Assembly (NCBI RefSeq): GCF_000972845.2
Contig: NC_040016.1
Span: 26,358,376 to 26,422,375, forward strand
Reading direction: 5' to 3'
DNA: 64,000 bases
Source of the DNA: Larimichthys crocea
Taxonomy: Eukaryota; Chordata; Actinopteri; Sciaenidae
A program made the position numbers and the translations under genes. Under the pieces are notes generated by a model. The model ran no database searches. It was not told the DNA's origin and saw only the letters and a program-made list of their open reading frames with translations. Of the stretch, positions 32,641 to 45,544 are shown in pieces (the stretch's first letter is position 1; each line of letters starts with the position of its first letter).

Positions 32641-33041
32641 ATACTCCCTCAGTGCCCCCTAACGATCATAGACCTTTCCAAATCCACAAATCAACGTCGA
32701 CATGTTCAAATCAAAAACTGTCAAGTAAATAAAATGAAGAAAGTGACAAGAGATAACATCGGAGCTTCTTCACCCGACTGCCCGAGCAAACACACAGGTC
32801 AGTTTGATATGGCAGCCTCGAACCGTAAGAGGCACGAGGCCGTTTTATTACGGAGACAATTCCCCGCTGTCTGTTTGCTGTTGGCCGCTGTTGGACCGCC
32901 TGTCAGCTGTTCATTTAGACGGCCATCGCTGGTGAGGACGAGATGGCAGCGCTGGAGGTTTTCCAATACCGACTCTCAATTCTCTCTTCCCCCGCAATGT
33001 CTAAGTGGGAGATCCCTGTGTGGTGAATGAGACGAGAACAG

Positions 33042-33063
33042 GTGTGTGTGTGTGTGTGTGTGT

Positions 33064-33102
<39 letters not shown>

Positions 33103-33104
33103 GT
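33042..33104. repeat. (TG)n microsatellite, C1
   Basis: TG run with GG interruptions. The counterpart at 37385-37424 is shorter and uninterrupted. Confidence 0.95.
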
Positions 33105-33236
33105 CATAAATGCTGAAAGAGAGTGTGTGTTTGTGGTTGGATGTCTCCTCTGTTTGATTGGGTTTCTGCTGCTGTGTGTTTGCCTCAGCTCTCTTTGATT
33201 GGCTGCCTGTCACTCAGCATGTGTGTACTACATATC

Positions 33237-33400
33237 GTCTGTCTGCCTGTCTGTCTGTCTGTCTGCCTGTTGTCTGTCTGTCTGTCTCTCTGTCTGTCTG
33301 TCTGTCTGTCTGTCTTGCTGTCTGTCTGTCTGCCTGCCTGCCTGTCTGTCTGCCTTGCCTGCCTGCCTGCCTGCCTGTCTGCTGCCGTCTGTCTTCTGTC
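33237..33400. repeat. (TCTG/CCTG)n microsatellite, C1
   Basis: About 40 TCTG and CCTG tetranucleotides. The counterpart at 37553-37619 has about 17. Frames here encode Cys/Leu/Ser/Val repeats and are not genes. Confidence 0.95.
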
Positions 33401-35885
33401 TGTACACTTGAATGCACCACCGCCGAGCGCTCCGAGAACTAATGATGTGTTCAGGTGTTCCTCATTATTTGTAGTTGGATTGCTTGTGAGTTAAATGACG
33501 TGTAAACGAGGACTAGTCTCATGATATTTATCTTTGATTGACAGCCGGCAGCTTGTTCACCATGTTTAAGTTAAATAGTGATTAATAACTTGTCCGGCTG
33601 CTTCTCAAGTCAAGTCCCAAGTCTGTCATGGTTATAATGAGCTGTCTTCGTTCAGGTCATTCAAAACATGGACTGCTGTGTTATCGTCCTTTATCTACGA
33701 GCTGAGCTGAGTCTGGTTACATTGCCCAGTGTGTTAAACATTTACTTGAGTTGATCTTTTGTATTTGGGTGAGTCGACATTTGATTCCTGATCATTTTAT
33801 TGACTCTTTGTTCGCTTTCAGCTGGTGGATCTCATTTATGGATTCTCATCTGACACGGATGGATCCATCAAGACTCAGCAGACTGTCGGGGCTCTCTGCA
33901 GGTCGTGAAAAAACAAAGTATTTGAGATGATCAGTTTAAAGTCCAGCAGCATTTATATAAAAACATGATGGATCCTTCATGATTTTCAGAGACAGTCACA
34001 GCTTGGAATCTGCTTTGCTTCAGTCAGGACATTAACCTGAGAGCCACAGCTCCCTCTGCACATTTTCCAAAAACACAACACCTCCTTCACTTCCGCTGCT
34101 GGGACAGAGAGTGCAGTGATGGATCTGTAAAATGTGACACATTTAATCTGAAGCTGTCTGACTCTTTAAGTCAAGCAGACCACAGGAGCTGCTGTGGATG
34201 GAGGCAGCCTGGCTGGATGAAGGACGTGGACGTTATTTAACACTTCAACGCTAATGAGTTATGCAGATACTGTTAAAGGAAGAGGGAGCCCTGGCAGTCT
34301 GTGCTATAGAAACAGGTTTTATGAACATTGTCATTTAAGTTTTTTGTAAATGTTTCAACTGGGCATGCTCAGACATTAATTACTCAATTAATTCTGCAAA
34401 CCGATCATTACATGTCCACGTCAGCTGTCTCAATCTGCCTCAAACCAGCTGAAGAGCTTTGCTACATTCAGTGTCGTAAATGAACTCATCAACTGTGAAA
34501 AATGGAAATATTATTGAACAGAAATACACAGCAGGAGCCAGCAGGACAGGTTCCCTCAGGTACAGGTTGATGCCAAAGGGAATCACCAGCTTCACTTGTT
34601 CATAGAAATCTTTTTGTCTGAGTGGCTGGTGTCAAACTGAAGTGGTCAGATTATTCTGAATGTAGCGTGTAACGTTTTATTTTAACTTCCAACATGAAGG
34701 TTGTGTCTGCCGCACAACGTCCACCACGGCTACGCAAGCCTCCAAAAACAGAGCGGCCATGTTTGCTGAGGTCAATCATGTAAACAGACTTCAACGCCCC
34801 TGAGGTCAGGAAGTGGACGGACCAATCAGGCCAATCATTTTTATTAGATTCTAATTATTTGTTATTATTTAGTTTCATTAGGACTGTATATTCATATTCG
34901 TCATTTCCCTCCACGGTCACAGATCAGAAAGAATGAACTGAATATTCATAATGAGACTAAAACACAGTTCACACGTCTTCACACAAATGAATAAAAGCAG
35001 AAATGATCCGTTTAACCTTCCACAGAGGAGAGATTGTTTAAAAGAGTCTCTTCTCTCTGATTAAAACAAATTGATGTTTTCTAACTTTTCTAAGCGGTCT
35101 CGAGTGGGTGGTGATTACTGAAGTGGACCTCTGAGTGAGCCGCAAATTTCCGAGGAAGAACAAGCTGCTTTAATGAGCAATTTCAAAGACAAAGTGGACG
35201 TGAGCACACGGAGAGGGCTTCGTTTTCAAAGGAACATCTATGCAGCGGTCTGACTGAGACCCGACCCCTTTCAAATGAATCACAGCTAAGTAGCCCAAAG
35301 CTCCGGAGCGAGCCGGCCCAGGGTATAATCTGCATTTGCTCAGGTCAGAACTTGTGCTCTGTGAAAAGTCTAATTAGAGTAAAATAAAGTGGCATCAGAG
35401 GGATTCATATTTAGGCCCAACAGTGACAACACCCTGTGTAATACAGATGATACGAGAGACTGAACACACTAATGTGCAGAACAAGAGACCAACAGGAAAA
35501 GGTCAACGGGATGAGACGCTTCACTAATCTAACGAGCCCGTGACGATGATTAATGTCTGAGTCAGTCCAACTGTCACATATGAAAACAATATATATACAT
35601 TTTCGAGGAAGTGATTTGTTACGAAATGACAAAACAGTGTCACCTGATGGAACTAGCCTGACTCATATCATCACTGTTAATCTTATGTACAACTTATGTA
35701 AAACAGATTTAGTGTAGTTGTTGTTTTACTCCGTTCATAGCATAAAGCAGAAAATATGAGCGGCACAACAGAACACAGAAACGTTCTGGGTTAGTTTGAA
35801 ATACATACACCTCCTGATGACCTCCTGAAAGGATGGATGCAACAGGAGTGAATGTATTCAGTTACATACAGTCGTAAGATAAAGA

Positions 35886-36158
35886 AGATTTATTTTGAAC
35901 TTGTTGCACAGCGTTAGGCCAACGTTACAGGAGGAGGACACACCTGAGGACACCTGAGGACACCTGAAGACACACCTGAGGACATACCTGAGGACACCTG
36001 AAGACACACCTGAAGACACACCTGAGGACATACCTGAGGACACACCTGAGGACATACCTGAGGACACACCTGAGGGCACCTGAGGACATACCTGAAGACA
36101 CACCTGAAGACACACCTGAGGACACACCTGAGGACTTGTTTTAGCTCACTGGTAGCTT
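35886..36158 (+). repeat. ACACCTGAGGAC-type minisatellite, array 2, with flanks
   Basis: GCACAGCGTTAGGCCAACGT at about 35908 equals the sequence right of segment B1 at 26953. The array of 11/14-bp units spans about 35935-36133 and then joins GACTTGTTTTAGCTCACTGG, which in the other copy lies about 870 bp further on (28186). The 27316-28183 segment is therefore missing here. Confidence 0.9.
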
Positions 36159-36240
36159 GGACGTAGTCTCTGAGACGTCCCCGCAGACTGTCTAAAACCT
36201 GGACGTAGTCTCCGTGATGTCCCCGCAGACTGTCTAAAAC
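36159..36240 (-). repeat. 42-bp minisatellite, array 7 (2 units)
   Basis: Two clean units, minus orientation, one with GATGTCC for GACGTCC. Confidence 0.95.
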
Positions 36241-36519
36241 GTTTTATCCATTATATTTTTGCCTGTGACTTCATCAAACACTCGTCACTCGCAGCCTGAT
36301 TTCTGCTTTCGATCATGTCACATACTTGATGATTCCTCACCTACTTGACGCGTCTGTCGCTTCCTAAAATAGCCTCGCTGTCATTCTCGTCACCTTCATA
36401 CATGTCACCACAGTCATCCACACTTCATCTTAAAGAGAACAGGTTTCCTGACTGACGTCTGAGAACACAGTTTTTCCATTTCCACTGCATCCGTCCATCC
36501 ATGCATTCATCTGTGATCT

Positions 36520-36960
36520 CTTTCTACCCGAAGCTCACGTCCATAGGTCAGGTTTGGAACATGGACTGGAAAATCGAGAGCCGACAACCAACAACAACAG
36601 TCCGGTACAACGTCTGCAGTACTGCAAACTCTGCACCAACCCGCCAGTCCATCTCACGCTTCATTTTCTCATCACTCATGACCCGAGATACTTGAACTCA
36701 CTCCCAACCCGGAGGGATCAATCCACCATTTTCTAGCAGAGAACCATGAGCGCTGAAGGTCCTGGTCTCATGAGACCAACAGAACCACATCATCTGCAAA
36801 AAAGCAGAGATGCAATCCTGAGGTTCCCGAACTGGACCTCCTCCTCACCCCGGCTGCACCCTGAGATCCCGTCCGTGAATACCACAAACTGAATTGGGGA
36901 CATGGGGCCAACAACCTCTGAGAATGAAGGATGCCACTGGTCGTACAAGGCCCGGTTGGC
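36520..36960 (-). pseudogene. LINE reverse transcriptase fragment, broken (copy C2)
   Basis: Counterpart of 32200-32640. FADDVVLL is encoded on the minus strand at 36800-36777. The remains up- and downstream match copy C1 with small indels that shift frames at different points, so neither copy keeps a long frame. Confidence 0.82.
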
Positions 36961-37382
36961 TCGTAACAATACTCCCTCAGTGCCCCCTAACGATCATAGA
37001 CCTTTTCCAAATCCACAAATCACACGTCGACATGTTTCAAATCAAAAACTGTCAATGTAAATAAAATGAAGAAACGTGACAGAAGATAACATCGGAGCTT
37101 CTTCACCCCGACTGCCCGAGCAAACACACAGAGTCAGTTTGATATGGCAGCCTCTGAACCGTAAGAGGCACGAGGCCGTTTTATTACGGAGACAATTTCC
37201 CAGCTGTCTGTTTGCTGTATTGGCCGCTGCTGGACCGCCTGTCAGCTGTTCATTTAGACCGGCCATCGCTGGGTGAGGACGAGATGGCAGCGCTGGAGGT
37301 TTTCCAATACCGACTCTCAATTCTCTCTCTTCCCCCGCAATGTCTAAAGTGGGAGATCCCTGTGTGGTGAATGAGACGAGAC

Positions 37383-37384
<2 letters not shown>

Positions 37385-37426
<42 letters not shown>

Positions 37427-37619
37427 TCATAAATGCTAAAAGAGAGTGTGTGTTGGATGTCTCCTCTGTTTGATTGGGTTTCTGCTGCTGTGTGTTTGCC
37501 TCAGCTCTCTTTGATTGGCTGCCTGTCACTCAGCATGTGTGTACTACACTATCGTCTGTCTGCCTGTCTGTCTGTCTGTCTGCCTGTCTGTCTGCCTGTC
37601 TGTCTGTCTGTCTGTCTGT
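37385..37619. repeat. (TG)n and (TCTG/CCTG)n microsatellites, C2
   Basis: TG run at 37385-37424 and tetranucleotide run at 37553-37619, both shorter than in copy C1. Confidence 0.94.
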
Positions 37620-40115
37620 ACACTTGAATGCACCACACGCCGAGCTCCGAGAACTAATGATGTGTTCAGGTGTTCCTCATTAATTTGTAGTTGGATTGCT
37701 TGTGAGTTAAATGACGTGTAAACGAGGACTAGTCTCATGATATTTAATCATTTGATTGACAGCCGGCAGCTTGTTCACCATGTTTAAGTTAAATAGTGAT
37801 TAATAACTTGTCCAGGCTGCTTCTCAAGTCAAGTCCCAAGTCTGTCATGGTTATAATGAGCGTTCTGTCGTCAGGTCATTCAAAACATGGACTGTGTTAT
37901 CGTCCTTTATCTACGAGCTGAGCTGAGTCTGGTTACATTGCCCAGTGTTTAAACATTTACTTGAGTTGATCTTTTGTATTTGGGTGAGTTGACAGTTTGA
38001 TTCCTGATCATTTATTGACTCTTTGTTCTGCTTTCAGCTGGTGGATCTCATTTATGGATCTCATCTGACACGGATGGATCCATCAAGACTCAGCAGACTG
38101 TCGGGGCTCCTCTGCAGGTCGTGAAAAAAATCAAAGTATTTGAGATGATCAGTTTAAAGTCCAGCAGCATTTAATAGAAAACATGATTGGAGCATTCATT
38201 GATTTTCAGAGACAGTCACAGCTTGGAAATCTGCTTTGCTTCAGTCAGGACATTAACCTGAGAGCCACAGCTCCCTCTGCACATTTTCCAAAAACACAAC
38301 ACCTCCTTCACTTTCCGCTGGGACAGAGAGTCCAGTGATGGATCTGTAAAATGTGACACATTTAATCTGAAGCTGTCTGACTCTTTAAGTCAAGCAGACC
38401 ACAGAGAGCTGCTGTGGATGGAGGCAGCCTGGCTGGATGAAGGACGTGGACGTTATTTAACACTTCAAGGCTAATCAGTTATGCAGATACTGTTAAAGGA
38501 AGGGGAACCCTGGAGTCTGTGCATGATAGTAAACATGTTTTATGAACATTGTCATTTAAGTTTTTTGTAAATGTTTTAACTGGGCGTGCTCAGACATTAA
38601 TTACTCAATTAATTCTGCAAACCGATCATTACATGTCCACGTCAGCTGTCTCAATCTGCCTCAAACCAGCTGAAGAGCTTTGCTACATTCAGTGTCGTAA
38701 ATGAACTCATCAACTGTGAAAAATGGAAATATTATTGAACAGAAATACAACAGCAGGACAGGACAGGTTCCCTCAGGTACAGGTGTGATGCCAAAGGGAA
38801 TCACCAGCTTCAGCTTGGTTCATAGAAATCTTTTTGTCTGAGTGGCTGGTGTCAAACTGAAGTGGTCAGATTATTCTGAATGTAGCGTGTAACGTTTTAT
38901 TTTAACTTCCAACATGAAGGTTGTGTCTGCGCCACAACGCTCCACCACGGCTACGCAGCCTCCAAAAACAGAGCGGCCATGTTGCTGAGGTCAAATCATG
39001 TAAACAGACTTCAACGCCCCTGAGGTCAGGAAGTGGACGGACCAATCAGGCCAATCATTTTTATTAGATTCTAATTATTTGTATTATTTAGTTTCATTAG
39101 GACTGTATATTCATATTCGTCATTTCCCTCCACGGTCACAGATCAGAAAGAATGAACTGAATATTCATAATGAGACTAAACACAGTTCACACGTCTTCAC
39201 ACAAATGAAATAAAAGCAGAAATGATCCGTTTAACCTTCCACAGAGGAGAGATTTGTTACTAAAGAGTCTCTTCTCTCTGATTAAAACAAATTGTTTTCT
39301 AACTTTTCTAAGCGGTCTCGATGGGGTGGTGATTACTGAAGTGGACCTCTGAGTGAGCCGCAAATTTCCGAGGAAAGAACAAGCTGCTTTAATGAGCAAT
39401 TTCAAAGACAAAGTGGACGTGAGCACACGGAGGAGCTTCGTTTCAAAGGAACATCTATGCAGCGTGGTCTGACTGAGACCCGACCCCTTTCAAATGAATC
39501 ACAGCTAAGTAGCCCAAAGCTCCGGAGCGAGCCGGCCCCAGGGTAATCTGGCATTTTGCTCAGGTCAGAACTTGTGCTCTGTGAAAAGTCTAATTAGAGT
39601 AAAATAAAGTGGCATCAGAGGGATTCATATTTAGGCCCAACAGTGACAACACCCTCTGTAATACAGATGATACGAGAGACTGAACACGCTAATGTGCAGA
39701 ACAAGAGACCAACAGGAAAAGGTCAACGGGATGAGACGCTTCGCTACATCTAACGAGCCCGTGACGATGATTAATGTCTGAGTCAGTCCAGCTGTCACAT
39801 ATGAAAACAAATATACATTTTCTGAGGAAGCGATTTGTTACGAAATGACAAAACAGTGTCACCTGATGGAACTCAGCTGACTTCATATCATCACTGTTAA
39901 TCTTATGTAACCTTATGTAAACAGATTTAGTGTAGTTGTTGTTTCACTCACTCCTTCATAGCATAAAGCAGAAACTATGAGCGGCACACAGAACACAGAC
40001 CAACGTCTCCTGGGTTAGTTTGACCTCCACATCCACCTCCTGATGACCTGACCAGGATGGATGCCACAGGAGTCGATGTGATTTCAGTCTCATACAGTCG
40101 CTAAAGATACCGAAG

Positions 40116-40184
40116 CATGAAAACTTGGTGAGGAATGGCTGGATTCATTTTGCATGTTTTGGGACTTGTCACTACGCCACAATG
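40116..40184. other. short single-copy spacer
   Basis: Beginning of the unique sequence right of segment C2. Confidence 0.4.
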
Positions 40185-40690
40185 ACGTTTAGAGCTTGAC
40201 GTCGACTCGTCGACTAATCACCGTAAACAAACATCGAACATTCCCACCATGCAGAACCCGCTGCACCAGAACCAGGATAGATTTCCCTGTTTGGCTGCCC
40301 CAGCGAAAAGCGAGAGGATTGTTTCACTGGCTGGAAATAACATCACGCGACACGCGAGCCTTCACCCAGCGCACGTAGATCCGCTTGTGATCTTGCAAAC
40401 CAGGATCGAAAAAGGAAAACTGTGACTGAGCAGGACTGTGATGATGACCAGGCTGCAGGCTCTGGTCTGTGTTGTTTTCCTCACAAACTGTTTTAAGAGT
40501 TCAGTATCTTGTTTTCCACTGCGCCTGTATGGAGATGCAGCCGAACAGAACCTGTAGGTATGTTCCATCAGATTTACCAGCTGAGCTGCTGCTTGTTGTT
40601 GATACTCGATGCTCGCTGTGTATCAGTGACTCGACTTTCATCACATTAATGTCGACATAAAAAAATCTGAAGTCATGCAGCCCTTACTTC
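40185..40690. mobile_element. possible hAT-type DNA transposon remnant
   Basis: The left edge has GACGTCGACTCGTCGACTAA and the right edge has TTAATGTCGACATAAAAAAA followed by TCATGCAGCCCTTACTTC. Fish hAT-type remnants often carry repeated GTCGACTAATC-like sequence and a terminus with GCAGCCCTA. I see no transposase motif and no clear target-site duplication, so the assignment is tentative. Confidence 0.35.
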
Positions 40691-41672
40691 AAATCTAATC
40701 AGAATCAAACCTGTCCACCTGACTGAAGGACGGCCTGTATCTGTATAAAAAGTCAGACAAACACTTGGATTCAAGCCGCTGTTCTTCTTCACACTCAACA
40801 TAAATCAGTTCCTCAGCAGCTCTGACTGATTTCAGTTAGCACACCTGCTCATCAGGAGGCGCTCACAGTGAATTCAGAAGTCAGCGTGCTAACATGTTTG
40901 TGACGGGGATCACAGACTGAAGAGATCCGTGTGAAGAAAGACTGAAAGCAGGATCACGGCTTCACTTTGAGGATTTAAAGGGTCAAACTTTGTCATCAGA
41001 TTCTCCCACAGAGAAGGTCAGCGCTGGAATATCACTGAAGTGCGTCCTCGTGGAAGATTAGGAATGTGCTGAGGAAGTAAGGAGATAAGGAAAATCCTTC
41101 ACATTCAAGTCGAGTGTAAAAACCGGATTACGGGTCAAGGTCAGGACTGAAGTTAGAAGAAGGTCTGAGTGAGACATGGAGTCAGGTTCAGGGTCAGTGC
41201 AGTCTGCAGGTTTGACCTGTACTGCTGTCTGCAGGCGCCGAGTCTGATCATCTAAAATATTCACAGAGAGAAAGAAAGATGAAGAAAGAACGTGAGTTTC
41301 AGACCAGCAGAGGACAAACAGGAAAGAAGCACGACCGCCCCAAAAATGAAAGAAAGGAACAAAGAAAAGAAAGCTCTCATTCTGCAGGTGGATTCGCTCC
41401 AGCTGTTTGCTCTCAGCGTTTCCTTTTAGCGACGCTGAACTTGCACCGCAGTGTTCAAGTCTGCATTAGTAGCCCGGCCCATTAGGGAAAGGTCAGCCAT
41501 GCAGGCACATATCGAACACAGACATCCCACCGATGTCTCAAGCTGCTGCTTTTCAAAAGACGCTCTTTCTTTCAATGGCTCGCCAAGCATTTGTATTACT
41601 GTGGAAATCAAGCTAAAAGGTCAACAACTCCACGGCTGCCTTTTGTTTTCTAAGTACGAGTGGGAGGTTTGA

Positions 41673-41673
<1 letters not shown>
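40691..41673. other. single-copy sequence, no gene recognised
   Basis: Includes 41380-41650, a non-repetitive stretch (AGTAGCCCGGCCCATTAGGG and beyond) that could be conserved non-coding DNA. Frames are short and without domains. Confidence 0.4.

Positions 41674-41740
<67 letters not shown>
41674..41740. repeat. (TG)n microsatellite
   Basis: About 33 uninterrupted TG units. Confidence 0.97.
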
Positions 41741-41743
<3 letters not shown>

Positions 41744-43435
41744 CAGTTGTGAGAAAACTGAGAGTCGGCCTACAGTACTTTTTCTTTTCCTCCGTCTCAT
41801 CTCGTCCGGCGTCCTTGTCTACCTGTCCTCCCCTCTCGGCCCTCCCCTCCCTCCCCCCATGCATTAATCCATCACGTCATGTGACACCCATTCATCTTTC
41901 TGTCGTCGTTGCATCTGTCCGTCCTCTCTGCGATTCATTCATTTCACAATTCATCTGCCATCAGCTCGCCTCGCAGCTCTGCTCTCAGAGTCTGTCCTGT
42001 CCACTTTCATTGAGAGCGTTTATAGTGAATACAACCAAACGTTAAGTTACCGACATTATTAAGGTAGATACTCTGGTACTCTGTGTATACAGTATGTCAT
42101 GGAAACTGACATATTCTGACATAATTATAAGGATGTCATGGGCTCAAACTCATCAATACCTGAAATGTAATCTGTAAACATGTGAATGGGAAAAATTCTG
42201 GTGCTGATCTGAGCAGCTACGGTTGCATTTTGACCAACCAACTTTGAAAAACAGCTGAATGCAAAGATTAGCCAGACTGTTGTGGACCTGCTGACACTGC
42301 ATCACACATCTCAAAGTGATCAGACAGGAAACGAGGACACAGAAGAAAGGCGTGGCCCTGGATTCATTAGATGCTAAATGCTCATCAAACAGTCTTCTGT
42401 CATTAAAGAATCATGTTTCATGTATTCCCTCTGATGCAGTGTGAGGTATCAGTAAAGTATATTTTAGTATCTGTACTTAGTTACTCTTCAGCACTGCTTA
42501 ATTTCTTTCCTTTCTCTCGTCTGACCTCACCTCACTGCCTCATATCTCATCTCTGCTGTCTTTGCTAATCTCACCTCCTCCTCCTCCTCCTCCTCCTCCT
42601 CTAACCTAACTTCACCTTTCCTCCTCGCCCTCCTCCCTCCTCGCCCTCCTCCCTGCACACATCCATTCGCTTCTCAATTCGTCTATCCATCAAATTGTCT
42701 CGTCCTTACCTCAGCTATCCTTTCCCCACACACAGTATAAAGAATGGTAGTATTTTACACCTGCCCTCTCCTGTCTCCGCTCCCTCTCCTCACCTATCTT
42801 TATCTCGCCTCCGTCCTCCTCCTCGTGCATTTCATCTCCTCCTCTCTTCTATTACTAAAGGCCTCCACTAAACAGAACAGCTTTGTTTTTTTGTCTTTGC
42901 TTCCTCATGCCTAATTTTGCTGCAGACAAATCCACAATTTTCTCTCCACAGTTGCACAGTAATCTACTTTTATAATTGCACTCTCATTATTTTCACTGGA
43001 CTCTTAGTTTCTTGAAGTCGTTTCACCTATTACTACTAAAGAGGCCTCTTCAGTTCTCACTGACCTGGTTCCAGGTATTTACCAGACTCATGGCAGAAAC
43101 TCAGCTCTTTCCATTCATTTGATTGGGGTTAATGCGATTTGACTGTGTTAGTGTGAACCAGATGTAACTTTTGGAGAAACTCAACCTGACGTCACGCTGT
43201 GATGTCCGGTCAGTCGATCAGACCGGCCAGACTGCTGAAACTGAGCGTGAACCAGGATGAGTTCATGGACTCAGTTATCATTGTTCTATACAGGTAGTTG
43301 TTACATTCAGCACTAATAAATAAACCAGCAACCAGCAGACTAACACACAACACCGGGACATTCACCACAATGCCTGAATTGGACTGAAGACACATGGACT
43401 CATGGACACACCCCTCAATGCATCGGGTCATGATG
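41741..43435. other. single-copy sequence, pyrimidine-rich in parts
   Basis: 42490-42850 is strongly pyrimidine-rich on plus, with a (CTC)n run at about 42570-42602 and CCTCGCCCTCCTCCCT direct repeats. No gene was recognised. Confidence 0.45.
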
Positions 43436-43615
43436 GTCACCTGTGGGTCGTTATGGTTACCTGTGGTTTATTATGGTCACCTGTGGTTCGTTATGGTCAC
43501 CTGTGGGTCGTTATGTTCACCTGAGGGTCGTTATGGTTACCTGTGGTTCGTTATGGTTACCTGTGGTTCGTTAAGTTCACTTGTGGATCGTTCAGATTAC
43601 CTGTGGGTCGTTAAT
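43436..43615 (+). repeat. 20-bp minisatellite (9 units)
   Basis: Nine exact-length units of the form GTYACCTGTGGKTCGTTATG over 180 bases, with 0-5 differences each. Four units contain TGTGGT. The 91-codon frame through it is a by-product. Confidence 0.95.
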
Positions 43616-45540
43616 ACATCACTTGACTCTAACGACTCATGGATGCGAGGTGTATTCTTGGTTTTCTGATTGCACTCTCAGTATCTTTTTTTGTTCACGT
43701 TCGCTCAGTTTCTTGAAGACGTTTCGCTTTGATTAAAAGGTTTCTTCAGTTCTGCCTGACAGTCCCAGGTCTTCAAGAAACTAAGCTGGTCCATCTGCGA
43801 ACGATAACCTTCAGAGGAGCTGTGACCTGGATGACAGAATCTTCGTTTTTTGCCTCTTATTGTGTGTCTGCAGCAGGTAGCGTAAATGACCGAGGCACGG
43901 GGCAGAGCACCTGGCTATTGATTGTAATGTGCCTGAAATTAGAGCGGAGGTGTGAAATGAATATTAGATTTGTTGCTGTTTGCTGTAATTTTCTGTCTTA
44001 TTTGTCTGTCCGCCGACTTGTTAAAGGCAATTCAAGGAGACAAGGAGGGAAATTGACTACGGGCGTCGAGCACGGCTTTGAAATCTGCATTCAGGTGACG
44101 GTACACTTGATGTTTCCTCTTTCTCTCTTTCTCTCTTTCTTCCTCATTTGTACGATCACACCTTTCTATAGAGGTCCCTTGTAAACGTAAATCTCTCTGA
44201 TTTGTGCTCCGTCTCACTTCTCATTTGTACCTACGCTCCCGTCCAAAAGAATCTTTGTACTCTCAAACCATTTTCACGGCGTTTGATGTATGATTCATTT
44301 GAAATCGATTCGCCCACACGCTCATGGTTTGTTGATGAATCTGTCTGTGATCTGCCTGTTTCGTGATATTACCTCATATCAGGAGGGCAAACATGCAGCC
44401 TGAGGCATATGTATGATTTATCAGAGATCAATAAGCAATTCTTGTCTTGTCTTCAAAGAAGACTTGTGTTGAAGTACCTTTTTGGGAAAGAAAAAATCTG
44501 CATACGTTGAACGAAAGTGCAGCAACCTTTCAGGCAGGAAGATCACTGAGGAGAGATTAACTGGAGGAGTGTAACATGTATTTATTGAGGCTGACAACAG
44601 ATACAGACTTTGGCGGCTGGACTCCATCAATATGAAGTATTTTCATTAATCATCCGCCCATGTGAACATAGAGAGGGCAGGATTCCTCTGGAGTCTAGAC
44701 CCCGCTGGTGGAGTAAAGACAGCAGGTGGTTAATGGAAACTCTGAGCTGAATCTCCCCGGACATCTCGGAGGTCGTGGTGGTCATGGTGACATGGTGAGT
44801 TACTCAATGAGGTCTGAAATAAAGAAAATTCAATGTAAAAATATGTCATTTGTAATGGGTGACACCTAGAAGCATTTTATCTGGCAAACATCACTCTGTA
44901 CTGTAAAGGATCAAAGTTTTCATGCTTTTATTGTTGAAACCTTTCCTCAGGACAGATCACGTCTGGACTGAACTAAACCTGACCCTGTCTTTGCTGTTTT
45001 AGCCGCCCTCTGTTTGTTTCACTCATTTCTATCATTGTGTGTGAAGCACTGTGTGTTTCGGGGTTAGGTGTAGCTGTTATAAATACATCTTTAATTTCTT
45101 ACTTACTAACTTCCACAACAGTGCTTGTACTTCAGTACATCTGGCAGCAGCTTTGAAGGCCCGTTCAGGTTCTGCTCTTGAGAAATGTTCATGTTTACTG
45201 TCCCCCTGCCCTCGATCCACACTCAGTGGAGCGCTGCACAAAATCACACTGCAATAACCGCAGAGAGTGACCGTGATGTGTGATCACTGTATACTGTTTC
45301 AGAAGCTCCCAGAAAGGCCAAGGGCAAACGCTGCAGAACCCTGCAAGAACTTGGACAAACAAAAGCCAGCTGATTTCAAAAGTCTATTTCAGATGACATG
45401 GAGGAGGAGCAGTGACATAACATCATTATCATTATCATCATAACATCGAGAGGAACTTTAACCTCTTTAGACTCATTTCATTTATCAATCATGTCCACCC
45501 AGTTGGACAACAATGGAGTGTGTGGACCAACAGTAGGACT
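43616..45540. other. single-copy sequence, no gene recognised
   Basis: 43860-44110 looks like unique, AT-balanced DNA with homeodomain-type cores and may be conserved non-coding sequence. A 151-codon plus frame at 43729-44184 crosses it without any domain; I do not call it. Confidence 0.4.
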
Positions 45541-45544
45541 CACT

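Larger units (their letters stand above)
32005..35885 (+). other. segment C, copy 1
   Basis: Begins near CTCTTGACGCGTTCTGTCGC and ends near ACATACAGTCGTAAGATA. It aligns over its whole length with 36338-40115. It holds a broken LINE on the minus strand, TG and TCTG microsatellites and about 2.4 kb of single-copy DNA with no gene recognised. The part up to about 34 kb differs from copy 2 by many small indels; the later part is closer. Confidence 0.85.
36338..40115 (+). other. segment C, copy 2
   Basis: Aligns with 32005-35885 from CTACTTGACGCGTCTGTCGC to CTCATACAGTCGCTAAAGAT. After 40115 the sequence continues into unique DNA, whereas copy 1 ends there. Differences from copy 1 are mainly single-base indels plus microsatellite length. 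No gene was recognised. Confidence 0.85.
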
